64,000 bases of DNA. Source: Patiria miniata. Lineage: Eukaryota; Echinodermata; Asteroidea; Valvatida; Asterinidae. The notes below the pieces were generated by a model that was given only the letters and a program-made list of their open reading frames with translations, ran no database searches and was not told the DNA's origin. The stretch is taken from assembly GCF_015706575.1 (NCBI RefSeq), contig NW_024037055.1:14794262-14858261 (forward strand). Reading direction: 5' to 3'. The translations under genes and the position numbers were made by a program. Positions 1 through 12,200 of this stretch are shown in pieces; the first letter of the stretch is position 1, and every line of letters begins with the position of its first letter.

Positions 1-258
1 CAATACAATCAACGTACTGGGATAGAGTTGGAAGCCGCACGCTCTCTGTAGAATCCCTCTCCCCTTGTCCTCATCCAAGACACTGTCTCCGTTTTGGTCG
101 GCTTTCTCGATAGACCAGGGTCTTGGAGCCTCTGTCATGATCAGTGGCTGGGCAGCTTCGGTTGTGGCTTGGGCCTTGAAGGTCGGAACGGCATAGGTTG
201 TGTTATCGTCCTCATTGATGCCAAGGAAGTCAAGACAATTGCACAGTGGGCAGGCAGA
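1..258 (-). CDS. E61: Cys-containing exon with EF-hand-like loop
   Basis: Acceptor CCACAG precedes 258 in transcript sense. The frame is open to base 1. It holds CPLCNCLDF near the start and the acidic loop DQNGDSVLDEDKG, which resembles a D-x-N-x-D-x-x-x-D calcium-binding loop. A weak donor (GTACGT, about 9-14) could end the exon just inside the window, so the 3' boundary is unsure. Confidence 0.8.
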
Positions 259-3200
259 CTGTGGAAAGAAATGAAGTTGATAAGAAAAAAAAACAGAATT
301 GTTTATCCAGTGCGAGTTATATTTTCTTATATTTTTACTTCAAAATCAGATATGGGCTAAACAGGCCAATCAGTTTCTATCAAACTCTAATCTTCCTCTC
401 AAAAAAGGAAAGGGAAAATCAGAAATGAATCAGATTATTTCCAATTTCAGATGGATATCTCTCAGATCTTCTTTCGAACCTTACAGGCCTATTTTCCCCT
501 GATAACAGAAAAACAAGAATTGAATTCAAATTGTTTCAAACTTAGATTGAGATCTCAGAGCTTCACTTCTTTCAAACCCAAATTCTCCCCTGATAACAGA
601 AAACGGACTTGAATGAAATTGTTTCGAATTTTAAAGATAGGCCATCAGCCTGGGGGTTTGGTTAGTATCAAATCAGGGCATAAATGATTATAGTGTGCAT
701 GCGCAAGGTATACCGCCCCTAGATGTGGTAACAACCATTTTGATGGACATTTTGAAAAAAAGGGTGATAACACCCAAAAAGCTGCCACCGCTGCAGTGCT
801 ATCACATATTTTCCAACTCTGGAGGTGTGTACCTTGCCAAAGATCACTATGACGATTATCCCCCTCATTCGATACCGGTGGCCAAAATTTTGGACCGAGG
901 CTGATGGCCTAAGAGGTATCTTAGAGCTATAGCCTACTTTCACTAAGAAACCACCCGGACCACAAAGAGAAATTTAATTTCTTACAACATTCCAAATGCT
1001 GGTCAAAGTAGTTCTCTTGATTAATTCTTTTTATCATGGGATCAACCGTGTAAAAACAAGCGAATAATAAAAATTAAAAACTGACCAAAAGTTGTCTGGC
1101 CTATTGTATTGTACTTACCTGGTTGAGAGGCTTGACATAGCAGCACTGACATATCCCTTCTTGCCAGTTCTCCCGTCCACCAAAGTCATATTCCCCGATG
1201 ACCCCATCCGGGCCATCCCAGAATAGAATGCTGGTCACACTCTGCAGGTCAGGAGAGGCAGCTTTCAGGTCAAACTGCAAAGAAATTGAGGCAGCAAAAT
1301 ATAATAAGAGTTTATTTTCAAAAATGCGATACCCATTGGAGTCTTAACATGTTTCTAAAACTACATTTTATGCTTTAACTATGTGTTTTACTGCTATTCA
1401 TAAATAGCTAAGACAGCTAACCCATTCCCACTGGTCGAGAGCCCGTCACATGGCCAGTCTTAAGCGGTTGATAAAATACCGGCTGGCTGGTCTTGAATAT
1501 TTTTCCAGTGTCACAAGAAATTTGGACTCCTATGAAATCCAGTCCCTTTTCACCCTTTTATTGGTTGAACGTTCACAAATCCTCGGTTAGGCATATGCAA
1601 TGCTACCAATGAGTCCATATTTGATAGTCCTAATTCACTCTACACCGACACAGCTACGTTCTGTCCACATCGTGCAGTACGCGGAACGTGCACGCCACTC
1701 TCCATATAAGGAGTTGTTTACGACAACTCACGAAAGGCAAATACCATAACTTAGCCAGCGCGGGGTTTCAAAAAACATGAAGCAAAATTGTTGAACAAAA
1801 TCAAAATTTATTATTTTTGACTTGTTTTGACTGTTTGACCGGAAAGGCATTCATGAATGGGAATAAATATATGCTAGGCGGGTATTAAACACTATGCTTA
1901 AGACCAGTTGGGAGTATTAGTGTTTAAATCCGGCCAAGCACAAATTCACTCCTTATTATTACCGTTAAAACTGACTTTAAACGACTGGGAGAGGGCTGGA
2001 TTCTAAATGGTAACAAACCCACGTTTATCGCACTTTCAAAACAAACTCATCAAGTATAAACAGCTACCGCATCACCCACAATAACAACAATAACTTTTAG
2101 TTAAAACGTAATTCACCAGCTACTAATAGGTGACTCTGAAACAAATACACTTAAAATTCAGCAAAGTGCTGGAGAGAAATCATCAGACAGAAAAAAAAAC
2201 CCTGGAAAACTGGATCGAATAACTGGATGAAAGTCAATGAATAGATATTGCTGCTAAATAAACTGGTTCAACGGATATTGCTTGACAGAAATTATTGGGT
2301 GGAAATATGGCCCGAGAGAAATCACTTGACATAAATCACTGGACATTTTTAACCAGATTGAAATCACTGGTAAGAAAAACCCCCAAACTATGGTGTTTGG
2401 TTGTCCACGAGGGGACTACTTACCTGTTGGACCTATAAATGCATATTTCCTTAGCTACGTAAATTAACCGCTAAAGTAAAGATTTTGCTATAGCGTGCCA
2501 CAGCGCCCTCCTGCGTCAGCGCCCACAATAGTCAGAGCCCCTGCCATTATCGTCCTCTTTTTCTTTAGCGCTCGTGACGGTAGGACGTGTTTTTCAATGC
2601 TCGCAGTAGCATGCACGATTTACTGGATTTAATCTTTACTTTACTTTAGCGGTTAATTTACGGAAATATGCATTTATAGGTCCAACATGTAAGCAGGGAA
2701 CGAAGTGGTCTAACTGAATAGGAATAACTAGTTATAAATCCCTAAACAGACCTCACTAGATTTAAGTCAATGGATAGAACTCCGTGGGTAAAAATCATGC
2801 TTTTGTCATAACTGGATAGAAATTTCTACACACAATAGAAGTTACTGGATATCTCTCTTTGTTAATTTAAAAAAAAAGTTTATCGAGTGAGTGGAGGACT
2901 GACCTCATATTCTGAGCTCCTGACAATCTGTGCATTGGTGACGTATGCTCCAGACAGCATACGAGGCCCTCGTGTGTCCCGCTCCATCTTCACTGTCAAA
3001 CTCTCATTGGATGCAAACACCTAGAGAATCAAATATACACAAAAGAAAACAAAAATTGAAACCAGTGATTGAAACTTGCGACTTAAGCACCAAAATGTTT
3101 AAAAGAAATTGATAATGTTTCACCAAATCACAATTCAAACCAAATCATTAAATGAATCACAAGTCATGAGCCAATGTGGCCCATCGTGCCAGTGTTTATC

Positions 3201-6200
3201 TCCAATTTCCTTTGCCTGAAATGACTGCATGACAATATTTCTATCCCCCCTGGATGGGATGCCAGTCAATTGCAGGTTTCTCCCCAGCTAATACCGGTAC
3301 CCTTTTATACTCCTGGTGGTTAGAGGCAAGTGGGGGTAAAGTGACTTGCCTAGGTACATGGTGACTGGCAACTAGGCTCGAACCCCTGACCCTCTGATCA
3401 TAAGTCACAAACCCTAACCACTAGGCCATGGCTCCCACTCTTTGTGGAAGCAGATGTGGTGAGAAAAATTTCCAGACAAATGTTGTCAGCCAACCTGTTG
3501 TGAGTATAGTGGGGAAGTGTGGCCAAGTGGTAAGTGTTTGTGACTCATGATCAGAGGGTCGGGGGTTCAAATTCAGCTGCTGGTCGCATGTTGTGTCCTT
3601 AGGCAAGCCACTTCACCCCACTTGCCCCTCTCCGCCCAGGAGGATAAATGGGCACTGACCTTAGCGAGTAATCTGTGATGGACTGGCATTCCATCCAGGA
3701 GGGAATAGATATATTCTCAGTTATTTCATGCCACTGAAACCGGAGATAAACGCTGGCCTGATGGGTCATATTGGCATGCGACACACTTGACTTGACTTTA
3801 CCTGTTGTGACTGGTACTCCAGTTCCCAGTTCTCCCTGTCCATGTTCCAGAGTCCCTTGAAGTCCATCGCTGACCACTGTGGGTCAGTGAAGGGAATGTC
3901 TCTCAGTGGACAGGGTGGGCCCACTGGGTTGGGCAAGTGTAGGATTGTGCCTGCAAAGTCAAGTCAAAATGGTAAATTATAGATTTTAAGTTACTAAAAA
4001 TTAACTTCTGCATCATGAACCTTGTAGACACTGTGCACAAGAAGCAACCTCAATGGTGGCCAAAGAGTGATGCTATGCATCCATTGTGTAACAGTAAGCA
4101 AAGACGGTACATTTATGCATTTACAGATGTTGTGTTCATTGTGATATTGGCTGTACTTTGCGCCAAACTGATGTGATCTGGTAACTTAGGGATTATGGGG
4201 TAGAACTACAAGGAAGAAAGACCAACAATTGGGACGTCCACGGTCAGTCCGTACATAGACATTTCTGTACCCACGATGCGAAATGTCATGGAAACTTGCA
4301 ATTTCAACAGAAATGGATGAGAAAAAAGTAAATGCATACACTAGTGGTGTTACAAAAACCCCAAAGCATCAAGTTGGAGTGAATGGGCACCTTATTTCCT
4401 GCATATTAGAAACTCGAGAAAATTAATCACATACAGCACAATCTACACTTTTGTGCAAGCAGTCCATTACTCTAACTGAAGCGTTTATTTCCAAAATGTG
4501 ATAAATTCATTGGAAAAAAAGTGAAAAAGTTGCACGGTTATGAAAACTTACCGAACATACACAGTATTAACAATTGTTTCAAAACTTCATTTTTTGCTTG
4601 ATTGTATTCTCAAACTGTGTGTAACTATATAAAAGCTGCCAAAATAGACTTTGGGCAACTGGGAAAGAGCAGGATTCTAAAAGGTAACAAAATGGCATTT
4701 AATACGTTTTGGAAAACAAACTCTTCGACTGTTACTGTGTTTTGTAAAAATTTCAAATTACCAGCAACTTGGGTTCTGTCTCCGCTGTCAGTGATGTCCA
4801 TCTTGAAGTCCATTCCATCAACCACCAGTCCTGCAGTCGGCTCAGACGAGTCAACAAAGATGGGTCCCACTTGGGTCTGGATACTATCTCCTGCCTGGTT
4901 GACGGCTAACAACTGGACAAAGTAAGGGTGGTTCATCTGGAAAACAAACAAAGAGTGGATAGGCTGAATTAAATAGTGTCAAAATAATGTATATCCATGA
5001 ATAAATTATATCTTAAAAAAACTAATAGCGATTCTAGTTCTAATCTATTCCGATGTTTTTTAATTGTAAACTCACAAAGTCATAACAAATCGTCACCGTT
5101 TTCACAAACTGACATGCACACGATGGGTGCTGTCTAGTCGTGAAAACCCCATAATCAATAATTTCGGTTTCACGAACCGACATGCAGGCGTGCGCATGCA
5201 CTTCGTACACTGACAAGTAATGATTTTGGTTTTCACGAACCGAACCGCACGCCTGTGGCGGAAATACAATTCAGACAAAAAAAACACTATGAAAGGTTGG
5301 ACACAAATTTACTTCATCACAACAGAGTGTGTAAGTTGACCTCAAAAACCTGCAAGATTTTATGAGAATACAGCACATCCGGGCACCATGTATAGGATCT
5401 ACAACGTGTGCAACGTCCTATATTTTGCATTATGTCCTGACTGGGCCCATTCAAACAAGGGCAATAAATGAGCATTTCAATTTTCAACAATAAAAGGGCG
5501 TTTCAATTTACACCATATTGAAAATTGTGTTAATTGATGACTTTTATCAAAGTAACATTGCTGACCTCAACTTTCTTTAACCAATCACATAGACAACAAC
5601 TGGGTAAATTCAAACACGGGGTCTGTGACTAGACGTCAGTCAGTATTAACTGGACTATAATCAGTAACTGGTACGCAAGACTTCCATGCATTCTCTATTT
5701 ATCGTCCCTCCATATAAAAGCAAGTTTTACCTCTAAGTTCAGGTCCACAAATGTGAAATCTCTAATATCCGGGCCGAGTACCAGCCAGTCTTGGCCAGGT
5801 ACCGGTGGCAGGTTGTTGTCGTCTTCGACATCACATGACTCAGCTTGCACGAGACGTATGTTGAATGATTTGATTCCACTTTCATCATCCCTGTAATTCT
5901 CCCATACCAATGGGATTGACTCGATGCTGTCCGTGTATGTCACAGGCTGCAAGGAGTAAAAAGAAATGGAGGAGTTACAATGCTCTGATGAGTGTACAAT
6001 GTGAGTAGAAGACTGGTCCAGCACACAGCCATACCAATGGGATTGACTCGATGCTGTCCGTGTATGTCACAGGCTGCAGGGGGTGAAAGAAATGGAGCAG
6101 TTACAATGCTCTGATGAGTGTACAATGTGAGTGGAAGACTGGTCCAGCACACAGCCATACCAATGGGATTGACTCGATGCTGTCCGTGTATGTCACAGGC

Positions 6201-9200
6201 TGCAGGGGGTGAAAGAAATGGAGCAGTTACAATGCTCTGATGAGTGTACAATGTGAGTGGAAGACTGGACCAGCACACAGCCATACCAGTGGGACTGACT
6301 CGATGCTGTCTGTGTATGTCACAGGCTGCAGGGGGTGAAAGAAATGGAGCAGTTACAATGCTCTGATGAGTGTACAATGTGAGTGGAAGACTGGTCCAGC
6401 ACACAGCCATACCAATGGGATTGACTCGATGCTGTCCGTGTATGTCACAGGCTGCAGGGGGTGAAAGAAATGGAGCAGTTACAATGCTCTGATGAGTGTA
6501 CAATGTGAGTGGAAGACTGGTCCAGCACACAGCCATACCAATGGGATTGACTCGATGCTGTCCGTGTATGTCACAGGCTGCAGGGGGTGAAAGAAATGGA
6601 GCAGTTACAATGCTCTGATGAGTGTACAATGTGAGTGGAAGACTGGACCAGCACAGAGCCATACCAATGGGATGGACTCAATGAATAGACTTAACATTGT
6701 TCCAGCAAGCACTTACCATGCCATAGAACGGTCCAGCACGCAGTCGACCCTCAATGGGTGGAGTGATATCCACAGAGAAGTGACTGGTAGAGGAGTTACA
6801 CTGACCTGCTTCATTCATCCCTGAAAGTAGAAAAATTGGTAATAACATCTCAAACAGGTTTCTGTTTTGGAAACCGAACCAGCCAGAGTTTTAAAATTAT
6901 GATACAACTTTTTTGTTGCAATGAATATGTGATGCGATCAAGCTACATGAGTCGTTTGCCGACCCTGGCCAATTTTTTTTTTTTATAGATTTGAAGAGAG
7001 CACAATCTCAGCATTATTACTACTGTGAAAACCCCATGCTGGTACCATCTTTAATTCAAAAATTATGGAAGTCGGAACACCAAGAAATGTGATGAAGTGA
7101 TGTGATGAAGTGATGTGATGAAGTGGTCCAATTTTGGCCTGAAGCTCCAAATGAAAATTCCCAACAAACGACTCATTTAGCCTGATCGCATCACATACGT
7201 CAAAGTATGTCCAGCGATTGAAATATACCTTTGAGATTTGAGATGGTTTTTTGCAATAAGACTGTTCATCACTCACCCACAACAGTGACATAGTAGGACC
7301 CTTTCTGCGTCAGATTCAGGCCTTTGACCTCCACAAAGGTGTCCTTGCCCACAAAATACATGGGCTTCTCACTGAAGGTAGCCTGGGACTGCGCCGTCCC
7401 CAACAGCATATCCAGGCAGTCCATGTCTTCAGGCGGGATGGAGGCAGGGGAGGGTTTGCCCAGGCCGACGTAATAGAGCAGGATGGGGAAGGTGGACTCA
7501 AATTTGCCCCAGTTGAGTTGCACCGCAGACAGGGAATTCACAAAGTCTGGAATGTCAACCTCAGTTACTAGGACAAAAAGCAACAAAATAGGACATGGAG
7601 TTGCATGGTCATGCCAATATAAACACAGTCAATTCCAAAACAAACAATACATTAGGTTGAAATCAATCTGTAGACATTTCTGAACTTGAAACATCAGCTC
7701 ATTTGGGTATTGGCTACCAAATAAACATGCATAAAGTTAGCAGCAAACAAGGTCACTGGAAACATTGCATCTACACTGGGCAATAGAAATATTGGAGTCT
7801 TGCTAAACAATCTGGAAAGTACAGCTAGGAGATTGCCCATATGAAGCACAAAATATTCTTCTTGCAGAGGCAGCTCGATAGTGGATTATAACAACAGGAC
7901 GTATCGTTACCGACACCATGAACTGACACTCGGTGGTGCGTGAGTGCGCGGCACATGTGCGTACTTTACAGAACTGCGTAATTTTGGTTTTCACGAACTG
8001 ACACCCCAGTACTACATGCACCCATCCGTACATTTTCATTTTCACAAACTGACACCCATCATAATTTCACCAGTTAAAAGGTTTTTAATTATATGTTTCT
8101 GTAACACCACAAGTATACGGATAGAGAAAAAATTTGTGTCAAACCTTTCAATTTAAGCATTTTTTTCCAAATTGTATTTCTGCCACATGCTTGCGTTTCA
8201 GTTCGTGAACACCAAAGTTTTCTATTACGTGTCAGTGTACGCGCACACCCGCGTGTCAGTATGTGAAACCGAAATTATTAATTACGCGGTTTTCACGAAC
8301 TGAAACCACACAGCGTGTACGTGTCATGATCAGTTCGTGTAAACGGTGACGATATGTACTACATGTGCACAAGAATCTCCTCAATGATGACGAAAAGAAA
8401 GTCGAGCAGAGTCTCAAACACTAACCACTGTATGTATTGCACTGACATGAAGACACTCTGTATTTGTCCACATTTAGAATAAAATAAAAGTCATATGTAC
8501 ATGCATGTAAACCAGTGCAGTGGTTCCTGCATAACCACTCTCAGGAGTGGTTCACAAAGTGTGTACTGTACTGTACATGCACAACTTAAGGTCCTTTGCA
8601 GAAATTCAATTATTTTTGTAAACTGATTCCGATCCTTCAAGTAGAGATTTCCTGGTATGCAATTTCATGTTGATATTGAAAAGTAAGATATGGAATGAGT
8701 AGATACTTACCAACGACCTTGCTGTCCACACCAACGTTGATCCCAGTTGATGTCACCTCTGCCGTGGAGAAACTAGCGCTGTGTCCCCTGACCGTCACGT
8801 AGTACGTAGAGTCTAGGGCGGTGAGGTCAAGATTGGTGAAGGTGACCGTTGTGTTCTGACCGACGTTGGTGAAGGGCACCACGTTGTCTCTGGTCTTGGG
8901 GTAGCGGCGGTCGGTACCAACGGCTGCCTCATAGTAATCCACAGTTTGCTGGGTGGTTTGGTCTTTGGTAACTTCATCATTGCCTTATGTTTGGAAGAAA
9001 CAGGTATACAAATAATGTGCGACCTCAAGTCCAAGCTTAGATTTGCATCCAAATTAGAATGCACTTTCATTGAATACAAAATGGGTTTGAATTGTAGTCA
9101 TCATGGCTTAGTTAGATTCAGACATGATAACGATATGCTTAAGACTTAGATTTGGAACCAGACAACAAGATTCAACTTCAGCTCAATAATTTAGATTTAT

Positions 9201-12200
9201 ATTTTACAAACAGTAACAAAAAGCAAAAGCTCTGGACCCAATTTCATGGCTCTGATTATTGTCGGCAAAGAATTTTTATTAATTAATGTTTTTAAACAAA
9301 TGTGCTGAATACAGCAATCATATTTTACAGCTTTTTAAGGAAATTTCAGCATGTTTGCAACTGTGTAGGCATACATGCAATAACCAAGGATCTGTGCTTA
9401 CAGGGTAAGAGAACAATTTCTGCACAAGCCCTGTGAACAGAGAATGGTGCTCAAAATTCCATGGTTATCAGAAATTGGGTTTTGCAAGTTGTGTTAGCAT
9501 GGCTATCCCGTTTTTAACCGACCCTGACAAGCTCGGTGGTCGAGTGGTAAGATGCCTGCATTGGCAAGCAGGAGGTCGTGCATTCGAGTCCCACCTAAGT
9601 GAACTTGTTTATTTCTTCTTGAAAAGCTGGGACAACACTGAGTAAAGAGTGTCTATAAAAATACACCAGTGAAGAAAAAAAATACTGAATCACTGTTCAT
9701 GAAATGCAGCACATCACTGATTTCATTTTATGGAAGACAAAAACAATAAGCCTGGCCAACAAACCTGTATGCTCCACGGATTCCTTGGGTTGTGTCCCTT
9801 CTCCAAAGCCCTTCCAGCTTGCGGATATGCTATCAGTCTCCTTCTGGTAAGTCAGATCGAAGCCCACTAGGAGGCCATCATAGACCTGGCCAGGTATCAA
9901 GGGATCACGCTTGACGGTGATTCCATCAGATCGGACCGTGACGGCCAGGCCCAGGGCGTTGGTAGCACGCACCAGGGTGTAGTAGGTCTCACCGTCTGTC
10001 ATTTTGACGTCCGTGTTGGAGTCTGATGTCTGCTCTGTTTTATGAATTTGAAGAATACCAGAATTAGTTGAAAACTGTGAACTAATTGAATCAGATAGTT
10101 CCATTGTGAATGCAGAGAAGACGATATTGCCTGTTTGTTTTATGGACTGGAGTATGATTTATAACATTGAGAAACATTGAACATGCAAAGAAACTTTAAA
10201 TAAGGGAATCAATGTGTGTTTGGGCGGTGTTAAACACTACGCTTAAGACTGGTTGGAATCTGGAATTCGCCGAGGGTAATTATCAGCATTCCAGACTCCA
10301 ACCAGTCTTAAACATAGTGTTTAATACCAACCAAGCACATATTTTTTTCCCATCCATAAATACCTTTTCGGTACAAAAAAAATCAAAACTTTTCGTCCAA
10401 AAGTCAAAACAAGTGATGACACGCAAATGCAGCTGTAGTGAGCATGTTGTTAATTGAGGACTATGAAATACAAATTGTGTTTGATGGACTAGCCTATCAT
10501 GAATAAAAATGACATGAAATTTCCCTGGAAAGTGATTCAATATGAAGGAACTTTTGTATTACCTCCAACATCAGTCAGTGGCTGAATTTCTTGCTCATCG
10601 ATTCTATAGATAGCCCACTCGTACTTTTTCATTGGACACGGATCCCCGCTGAAATCCCAGGATGCACTCATCTCATGCAGCGAGGTCTGGAAGTCCGAGT
10701 CTTCCAAGTCTACATCGGTGATTCCATCTTTGACTTGGAATGGTCTGAGAGGTTGAAGTCCAGCACTGAACCGGCTGACGTAGATGCCATTGGACACAGC
10801 GGTGCTGGTCAGGCCGGCTTCGTTGTAGCCTCTTACTGTAGCGTAGACCCTACGGATGCTACTCAGATCAATGTTGGTAATGAGCTCCGAAGTCTGGTCC
10901 TTAGACACCTCGTAGAAAGGTTTGATCTGAGACCCTCCTGGTGTGGTGCCCAGGGCAACCTCATACTTGGTGATCTTGGTGTCTTCGTCGGTGAACGGCT
11001 GCCACAGGATCTGCAGCTGGGTAATCGATTCCAGACACTCTCCGTCCAAGCTCAAGCATTCCTCATCGTTTGTGCAGTCCCATTCTGGCACATCGATAGG
11101 ATCACTGAAATTGTAGCTGTACACGCCAGACAGCTCCACTACAAGGCCGTATGATGGAGGTGTATCATCGATCTCAATAGGACCAGAGAATGCCATTGTG
11201 CTTTGGTTGACAGCATTGAAGGCATTCACAGTGACATAGTAGACTTTGTTGTGAATCAGATTCAGATCTGCAAAGTACAAAGTTATATTCCTGCAATGAA
11301 CTTTGGGCCACTGAAGTATGGACTTCATTTCTAGGTACCCCCTCAAAGAGAATTAGAGAGATTCTTATGACAGGTGGTCACGCAAAGGGTCTATATAGTT
11401 TGTGGATATTCCAATTTAGAAATTGCAAAAAATCATGCAATCATGCAGCGTGAGGATTGAGGCAACACAGTACCATTCATGCATGGAGTCAAAAAGTAAA
11501 AGGTTTGTAAATGTGTATTGCCATAAAACAGTTGCAACAAAGATATTCGGTAACCTTACTTCACGAACACAGACACTGACAAACTGGGCAACAGACAACA
11601 TAGGCCGAAACAGCAATCAAACAGTAGCAGGTTCAAAGCTCGCTTCAGTCAATTTCTTTGTTCAACGTTATGCATTTAAACAAAATTAACCTTATTTCAG
11701 ACAAACATCCTTGTTAAAGTTTCCTTCTTTACATTATAGATGTTAAAAGGTTAAAAGCTAACAACTCCCCCCCCCCCCAAAAAAAGTTGATGCTTTTACA
11801 GCCAAAGAATCTACTGTTTAAGTGCAGAGAAAGTATCTAGCACAAGTTCTGCCATCCTGTCAAGCTGAGTGTGTTGAATACCGACTATTAACACTATGTA
11901 ATGATACTTTCACATCCTAAGACTGAAATGGAATGCAAACTGTAAGACCGTGTCCAAATTACTTGGCTTCGACTGGCAATACAAGCCTATGCAAGTGACT
12001 GAAGCCACTGTCCATCGACAAGTGTGTTATTCCCAGCCGTATTAAGTTAGTTGAATAACCAACCTTTGATGCTGTAGTGAGAAAGATACCCAGGCAGGTC
12101 ACCGGATAGGAAGACATCATTAAGACCCTGTGCTGTGCCAACAGACATGCGGTAGTGGCCAATGCCTGACTCAGCATCCAGGAAATCAGACCAGCTACAC

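Noticed and set aside
5940..6662. 240-codon minus-strand open frame (LPLTLYTHQSIVTAPFLS repeats)
   Set aside because: It arises because the 126-bp repeat is a multiple of 3. Its frame differs from E56 and it runs through acceptor sequences.
7080..7126. GTGATGAAGTGAT microsatellite as a separate feature
   Set aside because: It is only about 45 bp and lies inside the MITE at 6927-7197.
8972..8983. E53 starting 12 nt further in (after GATGAAG)
   Set aside because: It keeps the frame too, but its pyrimidine tract is poorer; kept as an alternative only.
10591..11154. 187-codon plus-strand frame opposite E51
   Set aside because: It is the antisense shadow of a long G+C-rich exon; no independent evidence.
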